From Carposina sasakii (Eukaryota; Arthropoda; Insecta; Lepidoptera; Carposinidae): a stretch of DNA of 64,000 nt. Shown piece after piece: positions 1-10,700 of this stretch. Position 1 is the first letter of the stretch, and each line of letters opens with the position of its first letter. Below the pieces are notes generated by a model. It saw nothing but the letters and a program-made list of their open reading frames with translations. It ran no database searches and was not told the DNA's origin. The DNA is taken from NCBI GenBank assembly GCA_014607495.2, contig CP053155.1, forward strand, positions 1,984,001-2,048,000, written 5' to 3'. The position numbers and the translations under genes are program-made.

Positions 1-117
1 GCCCGATCAAGTATTTTTTTTTTATTACATTATTTCCCAGAATTTTTTGCATAACTTACTTTATTTGATGTATAGAGTACGTACCCTTCGTTAAGGGTGG
101 CAACGAAAAACATCGTG
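1..117 (-). repeat. MITE family B, truncated copy (B0)
   Basis: This is the end of a TA-flanked inverted-repeat element. The terminal stretch, with GTACCCTTCGTTAAGGGTGG followed by an ACATC-GTG end, matches the right end of the complete copy at 14028-14401. The rest of the element lies to the left of the window. No coding sequence is seen. Confidence 0.6.
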
Positions 118-121
118 TATA

Positions 122-539
122 CAGGTGATTTTTCGTTGTCAACGTTTACGAAGGGTACGTACTCTATACATGAAATACTCGTAAAGTAAGTTTATGCCAA
201 TAAAATTGCTAGGAAACGATTTTATTTTATTTTTTTAATAAATTTTATTTACATGATCGCGCAAAATGTTCGGTAATCAGTGTTTGTGTTAGTAAAACAA
301 ACATTTTTCAGGAATTAAAATTTAAAACTGCCTATAAATTCTTATATTTTTGAAAAATGTTTGTTTTACGCGTCTACGTGCATTTAGGTATGCAAAAAAA
401 CGCAATCTAAAAACTCAACTTTGGACTTTAATATCTTGGGTACCAGACACTTCCCAGATATGCTTCCATCGAGAAAAATGTTCGTGATGATGAGGAGAAT
501 CCGTAGTTTTCGTAAACGTTGACGACCAAAAAACACCTG
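122..539. repeat. MITE family B, copy B1
   Basis: A short non-coding element bounded by CAGGTG and CACCTG ends, each next to TA. Inside, one end carries the CGAAGGGTACGTACTCTATA block and the other the GTTGACGACCAAAAAACACC block seen in copies at 548-927 and 14028-14401. The TA flanks suggest a Tc1/mariner-type non-autonomous element; this class assignment is inference. Confidence 0.6.
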
Positions 540-547
540 TATATATA

Positions 548-927
548 CAGGGTGTTTTTTTGTGGCCACCTTTAACGAAGGGTACGTACTCTATACATGA
601 AATAAAGTAAGTTTATGCCAAAAAAAATGCAGGGATTTTTTTTTTTTTTGAAAAAAATTTTTAAATTCCTTGATCGTGCGAAATTTATAGTGTCTAGTGT
701 TTATGTTAGTTTTTTTATAGACAGATATTAATTATTTTTCGTGAAAAAATCCTGCTACGCGCGTCTATGTGCATTTATGCAGAAAAACGCAGTCTATTTA
801 CTCAACTTTGGACCCTAATATTTTGGAAACCAGACACTTCCCAGGTATGCTTCCATGGAGAAAAATGATCGTGATGATGAGGAGATTCCGTAGTTTTCGG
901 GAACGTTGACGACCAAAAATCACCCTG
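548..927. repeat. MITE family B, copy B2
   Basis: Complete copy with CAGGGTG and CACCCTG ends, TA on both sides, and the same internal blocks as B1 in the same orientation. It lies directly after B1, so three family members follow one another at the window start. Confidence 0.65.
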
Positions 928-935
928 TATGGCTA

Positions 936-1870
936 GGTTAGTTTAGTAGGTATTTATGTATAGGTAATGTCTACATTTTGTGTAACACACTACTACCCTG
1001 AGGGCTTCGATAATTTTATGAGCGACAGCGACGATGACGTTCGCTAAGATATCGAAACATTTATGTATTTCTGTGTAAAACTCCACTAACCGAACTTTGT
1101 ATTTTTTTTGTGTTTTTGTTTTGTGTTTGTTTGTAAATTTGTAATAATAGGTAGTAGGTACTTTAAAATAATGATCTACCTATATCGTCAGAAACTACGA
1201 CTTTGCTAATTATAGCAACACCTTAACCAGCTCATGTTACCTAATTATTTCTGATATATCACCCGTCTAATTAGCACAAATTCTTCACGGAGAGATATTT
1301 TTAAAGATTTCCTATCTACATATATGTCAAGCCAACGAATCGTCTTCTTTATATGTGCATAGATTAGTTAATTTCACAACGTAGTGTAGAGAGTTCCCTC
1401 TTTAGAGTTCTATACCCGAAGTCTAATAGGGTCCAGCCTATTACTAAGACTTCGCTATCTGTATGTTTATCGCCTAGATAATGCCTGAGTTCCTTAGTAC
1501 TTACGAAATGTAGGGAAGGAGATGCAGCTGATGTATAGTGAAACCCCACATCAGCACATAACAATGACAAAGGACAACGGCAAGATGGTTTAGCGATAAA
1601 AAACCCTTGGCAGTCGAGTGGTTCTAACTGTATTCAGTAATATTGCGTTTTCAGTGAAACTTTTCAATGTTAACCAATTTTCACCTCCACCGATACATGA
1701 AGACATGGAATGCCAGCAAAAACTGAACGGCAGCAGAATCTACCATCGTTTATATGGGCAAGTCATGCGAGCAGAACATAAATACCGAAGTAGACCACTT
1801 TTTTGTGTTATGCACGTGTGATTAATGATAATTACTGAGGCGCTTAGGTATCAATCTTGAATACTTATAT
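936..1870. other. Non-coding stretch with repeat scraps
   Basis: No gene is recognised. Around 1365-1565 there is a block related to 15535-15665 and 39050-39310, sharing the phrase for 'aaggagatgcagctgatgt', probably a decayed interspersed repeat. Confidence 0.35.
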
Positions 1871-1871
1871 C

Positions 1872-2190
1872 ATCTGCGGTTATAGCCCAGTGGTTAAGAC
1901 GTCCACCTTCCAAGCGGGAGGCGTAAGTTCGATCCCAGTCACGGGCCTGTACCAACTTAGCTCGTGCCTCGGAAAGCAAGTAAAACCGTTGGTCCTGCGC
2001 CTGATCTCTCTCCGGTCGTGTCGGCTTTCCGTCCCATCGGACTATGAGAGTAACGGAATAGAGAGTGCATCTGTGTTTGCGCACACACTTGTGCGCTATA
2101 ATATCTCCTGCGTACCTGGCCAATCTCCGTAGAGATTGGTCGCCTTAGCCGAAATACGGTCGGAGATCATCATCATCATATCATCTTTAT
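1872..2190 (+). repeat. tRNA-derived SINE
   Basis: A tRNA-like head has an A-box region (TAGCCCAGTGGTTAAGACG) and a B box (GTTCGATCCC), which together form an internal RNA polymerase III promoter. An unrelated body follows (with GGAGATTGGTCGCC-type sequence near 2130) and then an ATCATCATCATC tail. A reverse-oriented partial copy of the same body is at 59868-60000, which supports a dispersed SINE over a real tRNA gene. The head lacks a clean cloverleaf 3' acceptor. Confidence 0.8.
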
Positions 2191-4079
2191 GGATTGGTTC
2201 TTTGGCAGGTTCATTAAAAAAAATCTGAATAGGTTCTCTACTCTTAAAAGTGGGTACTGTTAAAGCGCGATAAGAGAGGTTATTGCTTGTTTTATTCTGG
2301 GCTGATAATGTAAATATGTGGTGGTTTTCCGAAAGAAACCTTATGGTACCTACTTACCGAAGTATTTAGTACGCCCAATAGTACGTAGAGGTACATTCAG
2401 TTATATATGTATATTTACGTAGGTACGTCAAATATTATAAAATAAATAAAAAATATAAAAATCTGATAAATTTTAGTAGTAAAAACATTAACAAAACATG
2501 ACTAAAGTATACCGCCCCTTTCTACATCAAACATGATCAAACGCAAAATTGAAAGCAATATGAGTAGGTAATCAAAGCACTATATACCAACTTTTTACGA
2601 CAAACATTTAGTATGTCAACACATAAACAGAAAAAAATATATATAGGTACCTACATACTACATAAAAATAGCTGACGGCTGTAATATCGTTACTGAAGCT
2701 TGTGCTTTAAGATATAAGAGTTAATTTCTCTTTTTAAGAATTTATACTTACTGAAATTGAATGCACCACTTAACGATGGTACAAGTGATTGGCGGAAGCG
2801 ATTTTTACCAAGTAGTAATAGTCATACATAATGTTTTTATTGTTTCAGTATTTTTATTTTATTTTATGTTCGTTATTTTTGAACCACAAAATTATATGAG
2901 GATTGCAGATAGATAGGATAAATATTAAATAGCAATATGAAATTGTGATATTTACCTTCATATATGTCCAACAGTGGACTTCTCAGGGCTGTAAATGATG
3001 ACCTTCATATAATTAAATCAATGTTTATGTGCTAACTAGGTTAATTCAGGTCTTAAGTCCGCCCAGTTACCGTTTTCAGGTATTACAGTAGGTACATATT
3101 AAATAGATATTAAGTACTTAGGTACTTACATACATTTTTCATTTTTATCTATAAAATCATTGCGCCGCCGCGCCGATGTAGTATTCAAATTCAAGAATTA
3201 TACAAAGAATTATATATTTTCTTGAACTGTTCGTTTGAACTTAGGTTTATCCCACAAGTATTGTATAAAACATAGAAGCCCTTGAGAGGTCGGGTCAGGC
3301 ACCGACGGACAAAGAAGCACTGTTTGCGGGTACTTGATGCGATATACCATGCATGTCATACCCTTCTCGGGATATAGGATTTAGCCTACTACTTAGTTAA
3401 TAAAATATCAATAAATGTGATGCATTATGCAGATTAGAGAGATCAGAAAAGGTTTTATGAACGGCTCTTAATATTTTGCAGATTTTTACGTTCTTGCTTT
3501 CATTTTCATGAATTTCAGGAGTAGTGTAAATAGTTAGATAACAATTGAGAAACTCTCCTATCCGTCTTTCCAACTTCGGCTTGGCGATCATGGGATCTCT
3601 TGCTATTCGCAACAAACGAGAGACGAAATGTAGACTTGGCTTATGAGAAGAGACTTTTCGTTTTCTTTCACACAAAAACTATGAACGGATTTCTATAAAA
3701 GTTGGCAGTTACATTCAGCAGTTACAGACAGGTCCGCTAGTCGACGATATAATATTTATGAAAGCTACGAGTATAATGATTCATCTGTTAAATCATTTCA
3801 AGAATAGAGATTCAAAGATGTCCATCGTTGTAAATGTGGCCCTTGGACCCTATTATGACGTCACTAATGTGTACGTTAACTTTAATAAATCAGCGTTAAG
3901 TGGGCCTCGATGAAATACCGTTCACAAAGCACTCAGCTTATCTCCCGTGGGAAAGTAAGCAAGGGCTGATTAGATAAGGTGCAGCCTGCTGCAAGTGTCA
4001 GGTGTTGCAAGATTTTTTATTTATGGTAACCAAAGTTACCAAAAAAATTAATAAGTTCAAGTTTCAGTTAGTTAAGTTA
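2191..4079. other. Intergenic or intronic DNA, no gene seen
   Basis: AT-rich sequence without a convincing exon. Only short spurious reading frames occur. If the receptor gene begins to the left of the window, this is part of its intron. Confidence 0.4.
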
Positions 4080-4087
4080 TATTACAC

Positions 4088-4262
4088 TAGCGGGCGCCTA
4101 CGGCTTCGCTCGCGTGCGAGTGCATTACTCCCCCGTGCGAAGCCGGGGTGGGTCCCTAGTTATACATTATAAACCTTCCTTGCTAGTTTGAAAGATCTAA
4201 GCATACATACATAGGGACAGACAGCAGAAAGCGACTTTGTTTTATATTACGAGAAGTGATAC
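4088..4262 (+). repeat. Interspersed repeat family E (LINE 3'-end type), copy 1
   Basis: Contains GTGCGAAGCCGGGGTGGGTC followed by AAAGATCTAAGCATACATA and 'agggacagacag...gcgactttgttttatatta'. The same phrases recur at 22262-22348, 31855-31985 and 54465-54600. Such a 3' block is common in Lepidoptera and probably derives from a non-LTR element. No coding part is preserved. Confidence 0.55.
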
Positions 4263-4715
4263 ACTCATAAGTACATATAGATAAACACAAGGCTGTGGTC
4301 CCAAAATGAGGTTGATAAGCTAAAACTGCAAGATCATAAACGAGATACCACGGTCTGATTTAGCATAATCGCCTAAAAGAATATCCGACTTCCTTAGTTG
4401 ATTCGACATGCACCGAAGGAGAGATGTATTCTAGTGAAGCCCCGCGTATTAAAAGACAATTGTTCTACAGTACTGTGCCATAACTCATTCAACTTTGATG
4501 TAAAAATTGATTTAACTAAACCAAGTCCTCGATCATCCTCAAAGCAGGATTCATGCATAGACTAGCATCAGTCAGGTCGCAGGTGGGCTCTGCCCCCAAA
4601 CTTTACCTTGTCTTTCTTAGTCCCCGTGGCTGGCTTCTAATTGGAAATTATAAGACCTTTGAGCTACCTAAAGAGCTTGTGGAAAAACTAAACGACATCC
4701 TATCTTGTTTTCCAG

Positions 4716-7700
4716 ATATACGCTGATAGCGTACTACGACGTCTACTCACAAATCTACACCACCACCAAGATATGGATACAGCTTCTACTCATTTGGCTG
4801 GTCTCCTTTGGGCTTATGGTAAGATTTTTTTTCTTTATCAGCTAGATCTGTTTGGTCTTCTTTTGTCGGTTTGGATTTTGTTAAGAAATTATAGTAGGTA
4901 CCATATTAAAATGTAAAGATAGTGTTGGCAAAAAACCCAAGAAGCCAGATGTAAGTGGGTTGGTATAGTTTTCAGTCATAGGATCCTTGAAATCTATCTT
5001 GAACTGGCCAGCTTTTGACAGAGCCATAACCACATCCTAACTAATCTATGTATTTATACCTAGAAGTCAGACCGCGCACATTTTTAATGAACAGAGTACA
5101 TAAATCCCCTTAAACAAGCAGTAACGAGGAAGAACTAGTTCGTTGCACTTCCATATTTATAAAGCCGTGTTTAATTGTCCCGAATTGCTGCGCACGCGCA
5201 TCCTCGCTGTTGCAATGATATCGTTAGCTTTATAGTTTTAGGCGGGGTTTCATGAAAACGATTTGAGATATAAGCTAAAGCGGTTATGATCAAAACTCAT
5301 GCACCATGCTTGCTAAATAAAATAAAAGTAAAATACACGTACTCGTACCTAGATAAGTCTTGTTTAAATATTGCGAAGTAGGTACCGATGTCATGTGTGA
5401 AGTAAAATCAATGATTCTAAATGTGCTTTCACCCAAATGAACGTGTAAACGATCACTCTGTTACGTCTGTGCAGGTGTAAAGGAAAGAGAGCGGCTTAGA
5501 CAATTTATCAATTTTACGTGCAACAGCGAAATTCACAAAATTATCGAATAACCTCTACCAATCGCGGTTAGATTTCATCACTTCAATTAGGGAGCGCACA
5601 AAACACCGTCGTTTATAAAATTGTTAAATTGTCTAAGCACGTTCGGTATATGTAGACCCCTCGAGATTATGTATGATAACTATCCAGGGTGTTACAGAAG
5701 GGGTATGTTAAGCGAAATATTACTATAGAGAACTTACCAGACTCGAAATCACATATTTATTTTTCTAGATAGTATGGAGAATTCCTAACCTACTCAGGAA
5801 TGTTCATACAATCTTGAAAAATAAACATGTGATTTCGAACCTCAATTTTGAGAAGAGGTTCCCTATAGTGGGCTATATTCATAGCATTTCGCTTAACATA
5901 CCCCTTCTGTTACACCCTGTATAGTAGGTACTTGGGCGTTACCCGCTCTCATCCTATAACTTAGAATTGAAACCACGAATATAAAATAGGCAGTATAGAG
6001 ACTTACGTAAAGTACAAAAGTTAATGTCCGCTGCTATGTTAGTCCATCCAATACTTAATAATAATAATAATAATAAAATTCTTTATTGTACACACAAAAA
6101 AATTGTTTTTGGTACATGGGCGAACTTAATGCTATATAGCATTTTCTACCAGTTAACCCAATTACTGGAGAAAAGCTTAGGGCCGTACAACAAAACGAAT
6201 AACATTGATAAAAAAAAAATAACTTAAGAACTACTTACACCGACAAAGACAAATCACAATATACACTACTGTAGCGTCGTGTGGTATTTCCGCACCCTTG
6301 ACTTAAAAACCGCTGCCGAAGAAGACTCTCGTATCTCCAGCGGAAGCTTATTCCAGAGACGAACAGCCGTGGCCAGGAAGGAGCTTGAAAACAGCGCCGC
6401 ACTACGCTCAGGCACCCGAAGGGTTTTATTGCGTGAGGCGCGGAGAAGACGTTCGTCTGAATTAAAGAATTCAAGACGTTCGTGAAGATACGGAGGGGAA
6501 AGAGGATTATTTAAAATGTTATACAGAAAACAGAGAAGGTGACAGTCACGGCGGAAACGGATATTTAGCCATTTTAATTTGGTGCGGTAATGGGATACAT
6601 GATCGTACTTACGAAGGCCGAAGATGTATCGTATGCACATATTCTGAAGGCGTTCTAGTTTGTCCAGAAGTTCCTCCGTGATATCGGTATAACAGACGTC
6701 AGCATAATCAATAATCGGAAGCAGGAGCGAGTTAACTAGGGTAATTTTGGCTGAGACAGGGAGAAAATTTTGCATACGTTTTAGAGAATGCATGCTAGAA
6801 AAAATTTTACGACTAACCTCTGATACGTGGACGGACCATGACAAATCATTAGTCATGTATAGCCCAAGGTTTTTTATCTTAACTTCATAATCCAGTGGTA
6901 CTCCGTTAAATTCCAGTTTAGGTAGAGATGCCATGTCCAGTCTTGAGAGTAGATGCCTGCTCCCAGTTATCATCACTTGGGTCTTATGCGGATTAACAAG
7001 AAGACCAAAGCACCTCGACCACTCACCTATTGCCCTTAGATCGCATGAGATCTTATCCAAATTACCGACCATCTCATCAACTGCACAGCTTCTATACAAT
7101 TGTAGATCATCAGCATAAAGATGGTAACTAGAATGGGATATGTCACGTACCAAGGTGTTAATAAATAGGGAAAAAAGAAGAGGAGACAGCACACCACCTT
7201 GAGGAACACCCGCTGTTAGCTCATGCCAGTCTGAGAAGACGTTATCAGCACGGATGCACTGACGACGCCTCGACAAAAACGCACGAAACCAGTCAGCAGC
7301 CGATCGCGATACATTCATCGAGCGAAGGGTAGAAATAAGTAATTCATGATCAACACTATTAAACGCACTGCTAAAGTCTAATAGTACCAGAACAGTTAGT
7401 TGTTTTTTGTCACGAGCCCGGCGAATATCATCAATTATATGAGCTAATGCTGAACAGGTACTATGACCAGGGCGAAAACCAGATTGATGGCGATCCAAGA
7501 TATTATTCACTGTAACGAAATTTGATAACTGGCTTTGCACAACTCGCTCAAGAACCTTAGAAAGAAAAGGTAGAATGGAAATCGGCCTGTAATGGCCAGG
7601 GTCCACTGGCTCGCTCACTTTAGGCAATGCGATAACATAGGCCTTTCTCCACAAATCAGGAAAAGTGGTGCTTTCGAGGGAGTAGTTAATTATGTGCGTG

Positions 7701-10700
7701 ATGTACGGTAGAATATGTCCAAGGATTGGCATAAGCATTTGACGACCTATGTCATCACAACCCACAGCCGTACTCTTAATTGAGGTTATAATTTTCCTGA
7801 TATCCGGTTCAGTAACCGGCTGAAAAACGAACGGTTCACCATTAGGCAAAGCAGTCTCGGCCAAAGTTTTAATGGCAGTGTTTCTCGTGTCACTGTCGAG
7901 GGATAAGGGGGGAATGGAAAGGTGGGCATTTAGGCTATTGAGATCAATTGTCGGGTTGTGATCATTCCTTGTCCTTCCAAACCCCAGCGTACGAAGAAAT
8001 TTCCATAGATTCGATGGGGGACAGGAGTCTATAGTGGCATGTATGTGACGACGTTTAGCGTTTCTAACCATCTGATTGCACCGATTTCGAACCCTCTTAA
8101 AAGCACACCAAATTTTATCAGTAGGTTGCCTCTTATGCTTCTGTTTCAAGCGATCCCTGCGTGCCATGAGGGTTACAATCTCTCCGGACAGCCATGGAGC
8201 AGGTGCATGTTTAATCCGCACAGGCCGTAATGGAGCAACCCTATCATATGCAGCCAACAGCAAGGAGTTAAAACTATCAACCTTCTCATCAACAGAGGCA
8301 GAACGAACGATTGCTGACCAATCAGTAGAACACAATTCTCTATCAAAAACCTCCATATCAATGCTAGCCAGATTACGCTGGAGGACAATTTTCGGTTTGA
8401 ATTTTGGAGCTTTAAGTTTATAAGAGGTGAAAATAAGATCATGATGAGAAAAGGCAGGGGCAGCAAACTGTCCATGCTTGACAATTCTATCGGGATTATT
8501 AGTAATTATGATGTCCAAGAGCGTGTGTACGTTACCGACATGAAACGTAGCCTCTGAAGGAAGAATAGACAGGTTAGAAGAATTGCATAGCCGTTTCAGC
8601 TTTTTTGATCTAATAGTATCATACAAAGTGCACGTATTAAAATCACCGAGTACAAGAACGTGGTTATAAAAAGGTACATATAGTTCAAAAACCTGTTCTA
8701 TGATATTAAAATAATCAATTAGAGGAGGGGAGTACACTACTCCTAATAGAAGAGGATGAGTATTTACGATTATTTCAATAAATAGGTACTCAACGCTGCA
8801 CAATTCCGGAGATTTAGCCAGAATTCTGTATTTAAAATCAGACCTCAAATATATGGCAACACCACCACACACGCTTTACCAATGCGATCATTCCGTATCA
8901 ATATATAGCCGGGTAACGAATAAAAAACGGAATTAAGGGAAGGTTTCAAAAAGGATTCTGAGACTAGACAAGCATGGATCAGGTTACTTTGAAATGTATG
9001 GAGAAGATCAGTGTAATGATATGGGATGCTCTGCGCGTTAATGTGGCATATGTTCAAGTTACTCCGAAACGGTTCAAAAGTCCGGTGCAAAACATCACCG
9101 AGGGGCAATTCGAGTGAATCACTGGATACATTTTCTATTGAGTCACATGAAAGGAATAAATCAGATTCACAGGAATTGCAGGAGACATCCATGTTACAAA
9201 AATAAATTAATAACAATAAAACAGAAACAGTAAATTATAATAAAAACAAGAATAAATTAATGCGCAGATAGTTCACTTGCACAACCACTAACAGGCACAT
9301 AAAAACAAATATTCATAAAATATAACAAAATCAGGAATTAAATTAATAACAATATACATACATAATAAAATTAAGAAAATAATAATAAAAATAGAATTAA
9401 CAATAACACTTCATTTATTACCTAAGGCTTCATTTAGGCCGCACGAGGCAGTATACCTTTGCTTTTAAATAGACTTTTTTTTTTTTCTTTTGACAGATGT
9501 CAATCACAACAAAATGTAAACAAACAAGCAAGCTAGATTATTTTATAAAATTGTAAAAAAATTGAATTGAAAATTGTAAAAAAAAAAATTGTAGGTAGAG
9601 AGGAACATAAACTGACAGTTATTTAGTGACTACGCAAGGCATTAAAAACACTATAGACGGTGATCATTTTCGACCGGCACGAGTGGATCTAGTTTTTGGC
9701 AGAGAAGGCTCAGAAGCTGTGGCCGGCTTTGATGCGGGTAGTTCCTCCAAAGTATCTACACGTATGCCCTTACCATCAGGGCCCCTAATGAAGACTCTTC
9801 CGCTCTGAGTCCAACATCCAAGGACACCTAATCGGGCACGGGCCTCCGTGAATATCTCCCGGCGGCGAGGGGTCAAAAATTCCGCTACTGAAATTTGGCT
9901 GCCCTTGAGTAGCTTTTTGGAACTCCACACATCCCTCCGCAGTTCACGCGTCGTGAATTTTACCAGAATAGGTCTTGCTTTATCAGTCTTTTGTCTGCCA
10001 TTCAGCCGAAAAACAGATTTTATGTTCTGGGAAGTAAAACTAGTGATCTGCATTTTGCTGGAAATCATGTCCGCAACAACAAGATTTAAGTTCTCACCTT
10101 CAGCTTGTGGAATACCTCTAAATAACAGATACTTAACGCGGCTCCTATTGTCAAGCTCATCTGTGACTACAGTTAACATGTTGATTTGGGCTTTAAGTTG
10201 CTGTAGTGCATCCAACATAGAGACTTTGAAAGATTGAAATTCCTCCGTAATCTGTGTCACACTGTTGGAAGGTGTAGTGTGCTGTGAGGAGTCATCAAGT
10301 CTAGTCTGGAAACTGCGCATAGATTCCTCAAACTTGAGTTCAAGGTTACGAACTGCATCCTCGGTACTGACCTTAGTTAAAGCCCTCTTTCCTGACATTG
10401 TGTCCAGTGGTGATTAGTGGTTGTGAGTGAAGTGGTGTTTAACACATAGACTTGCAGTAACTTTTATGGTAGTTTCAATTTAGGTATTGTTCTTGTATAT
10501 GTGAATTGATTTTCCTGTGAGTATCAGATATATTTGTATTTTTATTAATTAAAATTCAGAGGAGCATTAAAAATATAATGTGTCCGTTTTTGCTGCCTAC
10601 CCCCGAAAAAAAATACTTACTACATATTATTTAGGTTAAGTTATACAAGGTGTAAGTGACAGCCAGGCAAATACTGATATGCTGAACAAGTACCATTTTG

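Larger units (their letters stand above)
6060..10400 (-). mobile_element. Non-LTR retrotransposon (LINE), near full length
   Basis: A two-ORF LINE inserted in the receptor intron, opposite to the gene. Reading on the minus strand there is ORF1 (10398-9664), an AT-rich spacer (9663-9193), ORF2 with endonuclease and reverse transcriptase (9192-6266, broken by one frameshift near 8870), and a short 3' region with CAATAAAG ending in an (ATT)n tail at 6060-6076. A microsatellite-like 3' tail instead of poly(A), with an RT resembling CR1/L2/Jockey-group enzymes, points to that superfamily; the exact clade is not settled. Confidence 0.85.

Noticed and set aside
1857..2132. tRNA gene and overlapping reading frames
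   Set aside because: A and B boxes are present but the sequence continues into a SINE body that recurs at 59868-60000; the reading frames are incidental.
3397..3675. 92-codon minus-strand frame
   Set aside because: No known motif, no splice context, and length expected by chance in this composition.
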